Assembly: GCA_030068075.1 (NCBI GenBank)
Contig: CM057839.1
Coordinates: 54,712,960 to 54,776,959, forward strand
DNA length: 64,000 bases
Origin: Paguma larvata
Lineage: Eukaryota > Chordata > Mammalia > Carnivora > Viverridae
Reading direction: 5' to 3'
Shown: one piece after another, positions 22,018 through 33,349 of the stretch
How positions within the stretch are numbered: position 1 is the stretch's first letter
Layout of the letters: every line of letters begins with the position of its first letter
Translations under genes and position numbers: made by a program
Notes under the pieces: model-generated
Told to the model about the DNA's origin: nothing
Databases searched by the model: none
The model's input: the letters and a program-made list of their open reading frames with translations, nothing else

Positions 22018-23294
22018 AAAGCATGACTCATAATTACTACAGAAATTTGGAAAACTACATAAAATATTAAATAAAAAAATGAAAATTACCTATAAGCCCA
22101 CTATGCTCTAATAGGTTTCTTTATTAGTCTTTTTATCTATGGGATTGGATATAAAAGTGGTAGGTAGGTGAATGGATGGATGGATACAAAGATGATCTAA
22201 CCTAATTTATTTTAGAAAATTTAACTCCTACTGAATACAGTGTTTTATATTATGAAATTTGATTAAACATGATATTGTAATCCTAGATGAATATACTTTG
22301 TAAATGTAATGATAGTAGTGACTAAATATTTCTTCTTTCACTTTCTTGTGATTATAAGTGGTGTTATGATAAAGTTTTTATGCCTACATATATATGCCAT
22401 GCCTAGAAATGAAATCCTGAGCCAAAGGATGTGAATATTTTTGAAGCTCTCACTACATAGTCACATGAGTTTGTATTTGAGCAGTACTTCTAAGGGCATC
22501 TTACCAACACTGACTACCACTCTTCATTTACTTTTTAATCTAGCTTTTCCTTGCAACTATGCCAAAATTGCTTTTCTCCAAGTTCTCTGGTGATATCCTA
22601 ATTCTTGAATTCAAAAGCCCCTTTTTGGTGCTTTCTCCCTCTGTGCCTGTCTCTGCATTGTTCGATGGTCTCCTCTTCCCTATCCATCAACATCCTTAAG
22701 TCTCCCCTGCTCTGATGACCCATGATCTCTCTGGGTTGCTTCTCTCTCCCTTAAGATCGTCTGATGCTGCTCCTCATGGGCCCTCATCCTCTAGTCTTCA
22801 CTCATTGTCATTGAGTATAGAAAGGACTTAGGAGGAAGCAGAAGAGGCAGATGCTGTTCTCAAAGTAGGCCCACCTTGAATGGACATATGAGTTGTTAAA
22901 ACTCTGACAAGTAGAAGTCCATGAATCCCAGATGGAGGATAATGAACTAAGTCAGGTAGAGAGATTCACTGGAGCTTGGGGGAATACAGCTTGATGAAGA
23001 GGAGTAGAGTAGACAGACGAGACTGAGAAAGGAGGTATGGTAGATGGGTACTGACCTAGTGGCACTCGGTAGAAGCTCTATAAGACTACACCCTAGTCCT
23101 GCCAACTGACCTCCTATAGACAGAGTCCTTTGCCCTTTCCCTCTTCCCATTCAATTCCACTGCCACCACAGGAAAGGCAGTCAGCTGAGCTTGGTGGAAG
23201 ACAAACAGCTCAGAGAAAGTCCAGGCAATGTGTGTCATGTATTGACTGTGGGAACAACGGGAGAAGTGGAGGGAAGAACCAGGCTACAATCAGA
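22018..23294. other. Mostly unique AT-rich segment
   Basis: No exon. A short (TGGA)n run is at 22174-22185. Weak L1-like text (AATGAAATCCTGAGCCAAAGGATGTG, 22407-22432) suggests an old antisense fragment at about 22330-22520. Otherwise nothing was recognised. Confidence 0.4.
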
Positions 23295-23308
23295 AATTTC
23301 TGCTCTTG

Positions 23309-23532
23309 GGGTGCCTGAGTGGCTCAGCCAATTAAGCATCCAACTCTTGATTTTTGGCTCAGGTCATGATCTCACAGTTCGTGGGCTTGAACCCCACCTC
23401 AGGCTCTGTGTTGACAATGCAGAGCTTGCTTGGGGTTCATTCTCTCTTGGTCTCCCTTTCTCTGTCCCCTCTGCTGCTCATGCTCTCTCACTTTCTCTCT
23501 CTCTCAAAATAAAAAAATAAACATTAAAAAAA
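23309..23532 (+). mobile_element. Carnivore SINE, sense
   Basis: GGGTGCCTGAGTGGCTCAGCCAATTAAGCATCC, a complete body, a (TC)n region, then AAAATAAAAAAATAAACATTAAAAAAAAA. A 14-bp TSD with two mismatches (AATTTCTGCTCTTG / AATTTCCACCCTTG) lies at 23295-23308 and 23533-23546. Confidence 0.95.
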
Positions 23533-23683
23533 AATTTCCACCCTTGAACCCAGGAGTGTTTGTTGTATGGCTCATGACCTTGCCTCCTTGACCACCCCAA
23601 TTAGCTCTACATCAGGCCCAGGAAAAGGTCTCACCTTGCGCTGTTCAGTTCTCCATCAGTAGATCTAAAAATGGTAAAACCAC

Positions 23684-24354
23684 TATAGATGCTGGCAGGG
23701 ATGTGGAGAAGCAGGCACCCTCCTACACTGTTGGTGGGAATGCAAACTAGTGTAGCCACTCTGGAGAACTGTGTGGAGGTTCCTCAAAAAAATGAAAATA
23801 GAGCTACCCTATGACCCAGCAATAGCACTGCTAGGAATCTACCCAAGAGACACAGGAGTGCTGATGCATAGAGTCACGTGTTCCCCAATGTTCGTAGCAG
23901 CACTTCTGACAATAGCCAAATCATGGAAAGAGACTGAGTGTCCATCAACTGACGAACGGATAAAGAAGTTGTGGCACATATATACAATGGACTACTATGT
24001 GGCAATGAGAAAAAATGAAATCTGGCCATGTGTGGCAACATGGATGGAACTGGAGGGTATTAAGTGAAATAAGTCAGTCAGAAAAAGACAGATAACATGT
24101 GTTTCCACGCATAAGTGGATTTTGAGAGACTAAGCAAAAACCGGGGAGGGGGGAGGGGAAGAGGGGAAAGGAAAAAAAGACACAGAGAGGGAGGGAGATG
24201 AAAACATAAGAGACTCTCAAAGACTAAGAACAAACTGAGCGTGAAGGGGGTAAGGGAGGGGGGAGAGGGTGTGACGGGCATTAAAGACGGCACGTGTTGG
24301 GATGAACACTGGGTGTTAAATGTAAACCAATTTGAAAATAAACTATTAAAAAAA
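23684..24354 (+). mobile_element. 5'-truncated young L1 (carnivore type), sense
   Basis: The ORF2 3' end and complete 3' UTR of a carnivore L1 are present: CCTACACTGTTGGTGGGAATGC, GGACTACTATGTGGCAATGAG, then a G-rich GGGGAGGGGGGAGGGGAAG tract, GGGATGAACACTGGGTGTTAAATG, AATAAA and A-rich tail. The 13-bp duplication ATGGTAAAACCAC / ATAGTAAAACCAC (23671-23683, 24355-24367) defines a target-primed insertion of 671 bp. Confidence 0.95.
23771..24067 (+). pseudogene. L1 ORF2 C-terminal fragment
   Basis: An open 98-codon stretch corresponding to the ORF2 C-terminus, with landmarks such as [18 protein letters not shown] and the downstream IAKSWKETECPSTDERIKK motif. The rest of ORF2 (endonuclease and RT) is absent because of 5' truncation, so there is no activity. 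That the frame is still intact suggests a fairly recent insertion. It lies wholly inside the L1 at 23684-24354. Confidence 0.9.
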
Positions 24355-24489
24355 ATAGTAAAACCACATCGAGCATTCCTGGAAGTTCTGCTGTGCTCCA
24401 TGAGTTGTTCGGATGAAAACTTCAGGACCAGGGACAGCAACACTGATCAACTCTGCAGCTGGGATGAGAGGCCACACCCCTCTGGTTGT

Positions 24490-24512
24490 GTTTTTTTTTG
24501 TTTTTTTTTTTT
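24490..24512 (+). repeat. Interrupted T-tract
   Basis: Two T runs (9 and 12) separated by G. It has no SINE or L1 body next to it, so it may be a simple homopolymer. Confidence 0.7.
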
Positions 24513-25016
24513 GTCTCATTACCTACAGCATTTTTACACCAGGAGACACCATTACTTAGAAAAGTGTTATTGCCCTCCTTAGAACAGCCACAATGCTTTA
24601 ACATCTTAATGGAAAGAAAATTATTGGTATGATTACAATCAAAGACCTTGACTCCCTAATGGAATATTAGCTCTTCCCTATTCATCTCAGACCTGTGCAA
24701 AGAGTAGAGACCTGGCATCTGTGGAATTAACATTTGAGCTTGAAACTCACTGTAAGAACTGATGAGCTGAAGTATGTCACTTAGCGAGCATCTCAGTGTG
24801 GTTTTGTCTTTTTTTAACTGGTTGTATTTTATGGGAGAGTATATACTTGAGAGAACTGTGCAAGTTTCAGAATCTCTCTTGCAAATGTCAGAGTTATATA
24901 TATATTTTAATAAGGTATTTATATTTCGTTCGTTCAATGAAAATACATGGGCGCCTACAACATGCCAGGCACAGTTGTAGGTGCTGTGGGTATGCTATGA
25001 TTAAGACAGAAAAGGT
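24513..25016. other. Unique segment
   Basis: No exon recognised. An ancient-repeat-like GGGCGCCTACAACATGCCAGGCACAGTTGTAGGTGCTG motif is at 24949-24987. Confidence 0.4.
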
Positions 25017-25502
25017 ACAGGATCCCCAACTATCCAAAAGCAGAATGTTCCTATGAAACCATTTGTAAAACAAAATGGCATAAAAACAATTATCATTAAT
25101 TTATATGGAAAAAATTTTGAGTAATCTCAGACCCAAAAATAGTCTTTTAGATTTTCCTGATACCTTAGGATATCTTGTCAATTAATCTACACAATAAATT
25201 GGGATAAAGTACATATACTCACAGACACCATTCAAAACTGAGATGGCTTGATGCTGAGATGTTGAGTGTGGTTCCTGGAGAAGAAACTTGGCAGTGCCAC
25301 TCACGCTGCACAGGGTGTGTGCCACCTCTGTAAGGGCTTACTGCAAAACAAATGTTGAACCTTATTCTTGCTGGTGCTTTTTCTCCTAAAAATGAAAATC
25401 CTCTTTGGGTATCTTTCAGTTAGTGAAAACAGGTAGTAATATAGGTCTTTTTGTAAAAGCATAGCATAATGGAAACTTGTAAAAAGCAAGGGATACCTGT
25501 AC
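25017..25502 (+). mobile_element. Fossil cut-and-paste DNA transposon, Tigger-like
   Basis: The left end CAGGATCCCCAACTATCCAAAAGC and the right end, read in reverse as CAGGTATCCCTTGCTTTTTAC, are diverged inverted termini. The interior has GTAGTAATATAGGTC and AAATGAAAATCCTCTTTGG near the right end. I recognise the class from the GGGATACCTGTA terminus and AATGGAAACTTGTAAAAAGC. The exact family is uncertain and no transposase frame remains. Confidence 0.55.
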
Positions 25503-25571
25503 CTGCTCTCTCATCCATTTGGCAGAGACAGAATAAAGAAAGCAACAAATGAGTAAGATCCCTTGAAACTG

Positions 25572-25777
25572 TGGGATGCCTGGGTGGCTCAGTTGGTTAA
25601 GCGGCCCACTTCAGCTCAGGTCATGATCTCATGGTCTGTGAGGTCGGGCTCTGTGCTGATGGCTCGGAGCCTGCTTCAGATTCTGCATCTGCCTCTCTCT
25701 CTCTCTCTGCCCTTCCCCTGCTCACTCTCTGTCTCTCAAAAATAACTAAATGTTAAAAAAAAAATTAAAAAAAACTA
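25572..25777 (+). mobile_element. Carnivore SINE with internal B-box deletion, sense
   Basis: GGGATGCCTGGGTGGCTCAGTTGGTTAAGCGG is intact, but the sequence jumps from GTCTGTGAGG to TCGGGCTCTG. This removes the expected GTTCGAGCCCC B box. The rest includes (TC)n and an A-rich tail. The TSD is unclear. Confidence 0.9.
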
Positions 25778-26099
25778 ATGTGCAGAAAATAAAACTAAAA
25801 AGTGACTAGGGGAAGGGGGTAGCTGGGGTCCTTGAGGAGGTAACATTTGGACCGGCGGAGTCAGGAGCCAGTAAAGCTCTGTAGCAGCCTCACCTGTCTT
25901 GACTACAACCTGCTCCTCTCATAGAATGAGGGTGTATGGTTCTTGCCGGTGTTAATGTTCTGCATATGTAAGTGGGAGGTTAGTTAAAACTCGTTCCACA
26001 AAGGTTCAGAGCCATACACCCATTGGCAGAGGCTGGTCTCAGATCCATTTTGGAAGATACTGATGTGGTTTTCAACATCCCTATTTCTGAACCATTCTT

Positions 26100-26470
26100 G
26101 AGTGGAAGATTAAATTCGAAGTCTGTGGAAAACAGTATGACAGCTCCTCAAACAAACAAAAATAGAAGTGCTGCATGCTCCAATAATTCCACTTCTGGAT
26201 ATATACTCAAAAAAATTGAAAGTAGAGATTCCAATACTTGAATGAGAGCGTTCATAGCAGTGTTATTCACGAAAGCCAAAAGATGGAAACAACCCAAATG
26301 TCCCTCAGGAGATGAATGGACAAACGAAATGTGGACTATATTTTCCATGGAATATTATTCAGCCTTGAAGGAAATTATGAAACCTGCTACAACATGGGTG
26401 GATCTTGGGGACGTGCTAAGTGAAATAAGGTAGCACAAAAGGGCAAATATAGTATGCTTCCACTTAGGGG
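26100..26470 (+). mobile_element. Old L1 ORF2/3'-end fragment, sense
   Basis: AATAATTCCACTTCTGGATATATAC, AGCAGTGTTATTCACGAAAGCCAAAAGATGGAAACAACCC, GGAATATTATTCAGCCTTGAAGG and GTGCTAAGTGAAATAAGG are L1 ORF2 3' landmarks. It ends soon after the stop region, lacks a 3' UTR and poly-A, and is an old, broken copy. Confidence 0.85.
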
Positions 26471-26612
26471 AGGTCTGTGCCGAGTTGCCTATCCACCAAG
26501 CATACCAGCTCGTGGCCAGAAGAAGAAGTGTTCACCCACTTGGTGTCTGTCAGCACCTCTCACCATTTGCAGTGGCTGGTGTGGCTCTCAGGAAGCCAGA
26601 GTCAGCACTGAA

Positions 26613-26784
26613 CATGGTGGTTCTCAAAGTGTGGACCCCTGGAAATGTGTGAGAATGTAAAATCTCTGGCTCCAGCCAGACCTACTGACAAAAACACCAG
26701 GCACGGGGCCCAACAGGGTGTGTATGTGCTAACAGGTCCTCAGCAGAAAGTCTCAGTGTTGGAGCTGAAGTTGGAGAATCACTG
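26613..26784 (+). mobile_element. MER5A-like hAT-Charlie fossil
   Basis: GGTGGTTCTCAAAGTGTGGACCCCTGG at the left end and GGAGAATCACTG at the right end form imperfect inverted termini. CCAGACCTACTGAC and GGGGCCCAACAG lie inside. The size matches MER5A. Confidence 0.75.
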
Positions 26785-29700
26785 CTCTCAAGTGATGCAG
26801 GAGCCAGGCACTCTACTGGGTAGTAAGCCTACATGCTCAGTGAACTCTTCCTGAATGTACAGCCCCAGACTCTAAACAATGGGGAGATGGCTCTCAGGGA
26901 GCACACGTTCCCTTGAGGCACTAGGAGTCAAGAACAGCAGGGTGCTTTGTGCCTCTGAGCCCAAGTCTGGGACATGGGGCTTAGTCACAGCCTCTTCTGG
27001 TATGGGCATGTCTGGCAAGTCTGCCAGGACCCCTTCATCATGGGTGCCGTGGTGCTGCAATGTCAAGGTAATGACCTCAGCTCGGCCATCTGTAGATGTA
27101 AAGAAGATGTGTTGTTACTCTGCTCCCTGCCCCAGCTGGGCTATGTGATGCCCACTGTACCTCACTGCATAGAAGATTCCTCCAGTGCATCCAGGCCAGA
27201 TCCTATAATTTTCAGGCCACTGTAGATCTTAAAGTTCAATCCAGCCTTGTTTGAAACTTCCAGTCTCACAGGAATTTTAGTCCATCTTGTCCTGATGGGA
27301 CTTTCCTGAGGGACTGCATACCCAACTGATTCAGGAAGCTGGCCCTACGCGCCTTACCAGCCCAGCACCCCAGAGTGATTCTCCTCCTTCTCCCTGGACT
27401 TAAAGATGAGAAAGTGCCCCTCTCCTACCCCTCACATCCTCTCACTCCATACAAGGTCTGAAACTAACTCAGATGACCGTCCCTCTCCACCCCCCCACCC
27501 TCCCCCCGCTCCCCCCGCTCCCGCCCACTCCTGTCATGTTAAATTATCTGGCCAGAGCCTACCTGATGTGATGGTTAGCCAGTTTGGCAGTCTATTGGGC
27601 ATGCTCTGGAGGTGACTCTTTACAAAGTGGGAGTATGAACACCTCGTATTTTTTACTAGAGCTGGACTCAACAAATCTAGGGTAAGAGAAGAATCTCAGC
27701 ATACTTTGTATTAGCATATCACTTTCCAGGTCTGGCCACATTGATTTGCCCAGGGCTGGGCACCTGGGCAGGCCAGACCAAGAAGGCCCCACTGTAGGAT
27801 TCTGGAATTTTGACCCAAGAGAGTTGTGCCAACCTCTGTCTGGTAGTTGAGAACTGAAGCTAGAAAGCTTGGTTATGGTGGCAGAGTATTTACTGACACA
27901 TGGCTCAAAATGGAGAGGAAACCAATTTGGACAGAAAGGGGAAGCAAGGCAGATAACCTGGTTCTGGCTGTGTGTGACCCTAGTTTTACTCTTGTTCGAG
28001 ATTTATTGCATGATTTTTGCAACAAACCCCCCTTTACATTTAAAGAAGTCAGGTTTAGTTTCTGTCATTTGCCTCCAAATCACAAACTAATCTGGCCTGC
28101 TTGTCCACGATTTCCCTCTAACTAGAGGAAATAAAAGAAGAACCTAGCACACGGCCCTAGTGGGAAGGAGTGGTTCCAAGGTTATGGGGAGTGGAAACCC
28201 ATCAGGTTCTGTGGGGATTTAGGACTTAGAAAGTCACCATCACCTACCAATATTTCCAGTCACTTCATCTGTAAAATGGAGACATCCAGCCCAATTTGGT
28301 AGTTCCTGTTTTTAGCTAAATTGTAGGCTATGTGCTGACTTTGCCAGTCTTGCTGTGATGATAACTCTCTTTTGGGGCCGATTTGATTATTTGTGGGCAG
28401 AACCCTATGTACTCTCTGTCCTTCAAAGATTTAGTGTGGTTTATTCCTTTACTCTTTCAACAATACTGAGAGCTATACCAGCCAATGTGCTAGGCTCAAG
28501 AGCCATAATAATACAAGTATGAGATATATTTCCTACGCTAGTGGAGCTTACGGTTCAGTAGGAGTCAGATTCTCAATAACCAATAGTACAACATACTGAC
28601 ATGGTAATTACTATGTAGAGAGAGGACACTCTGATAGCAATCCTAACCGTCTTGATTTTTCTTCCTTTGTTTTTCTTCAAATTCTAAAATCCCTCCTTGT
28701 CTTGCCTGTAATGTCTTCAGACAACTGCTGTTACCACCACTATTTCAGGGACCCAGAAAATGATCCAGTCTGTGCTAACTTCCAGGAGGCTCAGGAAATC
28801 AATTTGTTTTATCCTCGAGCTGTGCTTTCAACACTAGTGACAGGTGGCTGCGGAGCCATCGAAGTAGAGCCAGGTCAACTGAGGATCTGAAGTTTTAATC
28901 TAATAGAACTTTAAAAATGGAAGTAATACAAAATATTTTGCCATTAAACACAAAGTTAGCGTTAGGACCGCATTTCACTTTGCCCATTGAAGCTTTAGCA
29001 TCTGAAATGAAAAGTACCATAAGTCTAAAGGCACCCTGGATTTCAGTGACTTACTATGGCAAAAACTCATAAAAGTTCTCAATAGTTTTTATATTGATTG
29101 TTGATATGATAAAGTTGTTTATATCTATTAGATTAAATATATTAAAATTTTACCTCTTTCTGTCTGCTTGAATGTGTCTGTTGGAGAATGTAAACCTATG
29201 TCTGTGGCTCCAGTTATATTCCTTACTGGACAGCGCTGGCCTACAGTCTGCTGAGTAGCAGGAATGGGGAGGGGATAACCAAGCTCCTACGGGATCCTCT
29301 AGCACCAAGCCACCATAAGAAGGTCTGGCCAAGCTTTTATTCTTACTTTTGTCTGTCTACTGTTTCCCAAACACTACTCACAAATATGCAGGGTGGCAGT
29401 GAGCTCTCTCCAGAGGATTTGAAGCAACAGATGTGAGGGACACTAGTTTTTTTCCAGCCCCCTATCCTGTACTAAAGAGAGGGGCAGTGGCACTCTCCCT
29501 GACCAGACATCAGAACGGGCCTCCTCTCCTGCAGAGGTGTGTGTGACATCCCTTAAGATCCCAACTCAGACTCCTGCCATGGTTATTTGATGGCTTAGGC
29601 AGTCAGTTTAGTACTGAAGCTACTTGAGACACAAGTTTATCTGAACCTGCAGATGATGTCTGTGGATCTATTCTGACAGACTCAGGAACTTCATGAAACC

Positions 29701-30003
29701 CTAGCCCGTCAGGGAGGGTGTAAATATGGCTCCTCATGTGGACTGTAACTTGACCCACGTCTGAGATAAAAATAGGAGAAATGTGACCCAAGGAAGACAC
29801 CATTGTCTGGGCCCTCCAAAGCATGGATTTGTCCCAAAGTGTATACAATTTTAAGGATCTGCTTTAAGAAAATGGCACACAAATGTCTTAAATTTTAAAT
29901 TTTTCCAAAACTCCATGCTTTTATGTATACATTTTTAGGATCCCTCCAGGGCCCTGGGAGGAGTTGGTGGAAAGATCCTGTGCAAGGGAGGGGCTCATTA
30001 GCT
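26785..30003. other. Unique non-coding segment
   Basis: The longest stretch without a young transposon. It holds a C-rich low-complexity tract at 27483-27531 and an ancient-repeat-like piece near 28440-28640. A weak MIR-like CACTTCATCTGTAAAATGGAGAC is at 28261-28283. Open frames of 60-92 codons (for example 28702-28890) show no domain and no convincing splice context. Confidence 0.45.
27483..27531. repeat. C-rich low-complexity tract
   Basis: CCACCCCCCCACCCTCCCCCCGCTCC and following C-runs. The minus strand has four or more G-runs and could form a G-quadruplex, while the plus strand could form an i-motif. Confidence 0.85.
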
Positions 30004-30017
30004 TCACCAGGTGGCAG
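30004..30017 (+). promoter_or_regulatory. CTCF-like motif
   Basis: TCACCAGGTGGCAG differs from the core CCASYAGRKGGCRS only at the first base. It lies in unique sequence just before a MER5A fossil. This is a motif match only; occupancy is not known. Confidence 0.5.
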
Positions 30018-30375
30018 GTGGTCGGTCCCCAGACCAGCAGCATCTAGGAACTGGTTAGAAATGCCAGTTCTTGGGGTGCCTGGGTGGCTCAGTCAGTTAA
30101 GCGTTGGCTCTTAATTTCGGCTCAGGTCATGATCTCCTGATTTGTGGTTTAAGCCCTGCATTGGCTCTGCACTGATATCACAGAGTGTGCTCAATATTCT
30201 GTCTCCTTCTTTCTCTCTTCTCCTCTCCCACTCTTACTCAAAATAAACTTAAAAGAAATGCCAGTTTTTGGGCCCCACCCCAGACCTGCTTAAACAAATT
30301 TTAGGGTGGGGCCCGAAATCAGTTTTCACAAGCCTTCCAGAAGATTTTGATGCCCACCTAAGTTTGAGGACCACT
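30018..30375 (+). mobile_element. MER5A-like hAT fossil split by a SINE
   Basis: Left part 30018-30072 (CCCCAGACCAGCAGCATC...GGTTAGAAATGCC) and right part 30256-30375 (GGGCCCCACCCCAGACCTGC...GATTTTGATGCCCACC...TTTGAGGACCACTG) join into one element. It is interrupted by the SINE at 30073-30255, which therefore came later. Confidence 0.85.
30073..30255 (+). mobile_element. Carnivore SINE inserted in MER5A, sense
   Basis: GGGGTGCCTGGGTGGCTCAGTCAGTTAAGCG, GCTCAGGTCATGATCTCC, a (TC)-rich part and CTCAAAATAAACTTAAAAG. A 14-bp TSD AAATGCCAGTTCTT / AAATGCCAGTTTTT lies at 30059-30072 and 30256-30269. Confidence 0.95.
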
Positions 30376-30383
30376 GACATCAT

Positions 30384-30605
30384 GGGTAAAAGCATTGATT
30401 CTGGAGTAAGGCTGTCTGAACCCAGCTTTGCAGTTTGCTTGTTTGCTGGGAGACCTTGGCAGTTTAGCCAATCACTCTAAGCCTCAGTTTTACCATCTGT
30501 ACAATGAGGCACCAATAGAATAGATCTCAAAATGTTATTGTGTGGATTAAATAAGATAAGCACAGTACTTGTTGGGTTGTACATGCTTAATAAATTTTAT
30601 GTCCT
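30384..30605 (+). repeat. MIR fossil SINE, sense
   Basis: AAAGCATTGATTCTGGAGTAAGGCTGTCTGAACCCAGC, GAGACCTTGGCAGTTTAGCC, CTAAGCCTCAGTTTTACCATCTGTACAATGAGG, GTGGATTAAATAAGATAAGC and GCTTAATAAATTTTAT give almost full MIR coverage in order. Confidence 0.9.
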
Positions 30606-32575
30606 GCAGAGTGTACATGTGTTGTTGGATGGAGGGTGAGAGGAGAGATGTGAAGATAAGAAGTCGTCTTAGACAAAAAGAAATTCAAATGTGACTTTGG
30701 ACCCTTTCTCCAGAGTCTGCTGTGTGGCCTTCCCATTGGTTTTCCCTTCCTGACCGCACAGTGTAGATCTCCTTCCTCCCAGGTCACCTGGTTATTGTCC
30801 CCCTTTTCGAAGGACCTGGGCTGAACTTCTAAATTGGTCACGTTAATATAGTAAATTTAATGAGACTTGCCCTTTGGAGAGTCTTAGATCTCCTTGAAAT
30901 AAAATAGGAGTTAGAAGCCCCTCTCTAGAGATGTAGAGATAGATCTAACACATACACTAAACTGACAGCCCGTGTCCTGGAACCACTGACACCCATGACT
31001 GGGACCCTCTGTTGAGAGCCCCGGAGGTAATCCCTGGTGGTCACTCAATATTTAAAAAAGAAGAATTGGAAAGGGACATAGATGGAAGGCTGTGTGCTAG
31101 TTGGTCGGCTTGATACCTGTTTTGGGTAATGTCACTGAATTTTAGCAGATGCCTTTTGAATTCAATGTCCTATCCCAAATAAGGGTCTTTAATTGTATAA
31201 ATTGTAGGTAAGGAAGATTTTAGGACAGGGAGTGCCTTTTAGCACCTTTCAAATCCCACTATAAATCACCTTCCAGCTCTTCTAATACGTAAGGGGTTTT
31301 ACATGGAAATGTTCGTTTCAAAGACCTTTACAATTCCAGAAGGACCATGTAGTGGCTGGAGATGATCTAGTGCCGATAAAAGCATAAATGTGGTTAAATC
31401 AGAAAAGCAGATGAGACCAGAGACATGTATATATGACATATTAATTGTTCAGTCTTGTTTCCATCACTCTCTCTGAGCTTAGGAGGTTTGTGACATGTTT
31501 GTGTTGTATTTAGCTGTCACCCAGCTGCAATTTACAACATTCCTTGGAATCACACTTTGGGTTGTTGGGGGCAGAAAGTGATTCATGATGACAGCTTTGG
31601 GCTTTGGGAACTACAAGTCCCTCTGATGTTACTTGGTTTGAAATCAGATTGAAAAGAAAACAGGAACAAGAAAACAACACTTTGCCTGGACAGAAAGGCA
31701 GTTGGTCAAGACATACAGGCAGAATGTACCCAGGGACTTGGGAATTTTCACAGGGCTTTCCAAGTGTTCTCATTGCCTTGTCCCATTTAGGTGCACCAAA
31801 TAAAGTTGAAAATAGGAGAGTGTACCTGGAAACAGAAGGGCCCAGCCTCTGTGACCTCCAGCCCACTGTGCAGTGGGACTGACCGTGGACCCTGGTTCAT
31901 GGGAGGGAGGTCAAATGACTGGTAGTCATCAGTCTAAGCACTGACCAGACCGGAAGAAAGGAGACAGTTGAGGCAGGAAGAGTCTTTGATGGAATAGGGT
32001 GGCCTGGAGTAAGAAGATTCTGGATTCTCCTGCTACCCTGCCCCTCACACACATGAAACCCTTACTAGAGATAGGCTTCCATAATATGAGAGCAGTCAGA
32101 GGTTCATACAATGTGAACCTGAGACCATCTCCCCAGCCCCCCTGGCCGCACAGCTATCACCTCTACCTGATCTCTCTCCTGACACCAAGATTGAGCCTCT
32201 GCCCAGCTGTCTGCAGGCATGCGTGAGTGTGTTCAGGCTAGCCTGCTGCCGTGTTCCATGAGTCCTCTGTGAGCGGAGACTTGCCACTCCAGGCCAATTG
32301 CAGGCACTGGAGCCCACCCTATGCTGGTCCCCTTAGCCTTTTTCAGCATGCTGGAGATGCTGATAGCTTGGGATATCCCCAGACTCTCTCTAATGAGGGT
32401 TTCCCTCGGCCACCCTACGGCCAGGGCCCCTTTGCCAGAAAGAGCCCACAAATGTTGACCCTGACTTTGACTCTAGAAAGAGAAAGAAAAGGGAGAGGAA
32501 TCTAGCTGAGTTGTTGGCCAGTTGTGCTAATAAGGAGCCCTGATGCTGTTGTAGAGTCAGTCAGTGGGTGCCTTG
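30606..32575. other. Unique non-coding segment
   Basis: No SINE, L1 or LTR was recognised across nearly 2 kb. Frames of up to 118 codons (31510-31866 minus) have no recognised domain. Nothing else can be supported. Confidence 0.45.
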
Positions 32576-32579
32576 GCTT

Positions 32580-32740
32580 CCTGATCATGGCGGAGTGGGA
32601 GTCCCTTGACCTTTCTGAGCCTTGGATTTCTGCATCTTATAAGGCCTAACTCACAGGGGCATGAAGAGCAAAGGAGACAGCAGATGGGGCAGTGCTTTAC
32701 AGATGTGGAGTCGTGTTAGAGGTCTCCTCCTTTTGCTTCC
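32580..32740 (+). repeat. MIR-like fossil SINE, sense
   Basis: GTGGGAGTCCCTTGACCTTTCTGAGCCTTGGATTTCTGCATCTTATAAGGCC followed by GCAGTGCTTTACAGATG is a diverged MIR core. Confidence 0.5.
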
Positions 32741-32983
32741 TGTTTCCTTGGGGGTGGGAAGGCAGCACACCACCGTCAGTGGGCACTTTGTGAGCAGGCA
32801 GTGCAGTGATGGGGCAGCCAATGCTGGCCCTGGAGAACAGTGCTGAAGTGTCCCTGGCCCTGCCTGTCCGCCCCCCTCCCTCCCTTGATTTGTGCCGCCT
32901 CCTTGTCCTCTTTCTCTTTTCAAATAAGGCTCAGATAGGCAATGGCTTCTTTTTGCTTTCTGTGGGCTGGGCTTCATGTGTAT

Positions 32984-33164
32984 TTTTTTTTAATGTTTAC
33001 TCATTCTTGAGAGAGAGAGAGAGGGGGAGACACAGAATCCGAAGAAGGCTCCAGGTTCTGAGCTGTCAGCACAGAGCTCAATGCAGGGCTCGAACTCACG
33101 ATCTGTGAGATCATGACCTGAGCTGAAGTTGGAGGCATAACAGACTGAACCAGCCAGGCGCCCC
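32984..33164 (-). mobile_element. Carnivore SINE, antisense
   Basis: TTTTTTTAATGTTTACTCATTC, GAGAGGGGGAGACACAGAATCC, GAGCTGTCAGCACAGAGCTC, GAGATCATGACCTGAGCTG and CCAGCCAGGCGCCCC. A 7-bp TSD TGTGTAT lies at 32977-32983 and 33165-33171. Confidence 0.95.
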
Positions 33165-33224
33165 TGTGTATCTTATTAACTAATTGAATCCCTGTCAAAA
33201 CACCATTTTGTAGCTGCTGAAATA

Positions 33225-33335
33225 GTACAAAACGTTAGAGTAATTTACTCCTGGTCCCAGAAGTAGAGGCGGTAAGAGATGTACCCAGGATCCACTCACA
33301 GGCAGCCTGCCTCCCAAGCCTATGCTGTTAAACTT
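33225..33335 (-). repeat. MIR-like fossil, antisense
   Basis: CCCAGAAGTAGAGGCGG, GTACCCAGGATCCACTCACAGGCAGCCTGCCTCCCAAGCCTATGCTGTTAAAC resembles the antisense MIR 5' half (CCCAGGCAGTCTGGCTCCAGAGCC). Confidence 0.5.
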
Positions 33336-33349
33336 GCTGGTTTATCTTC

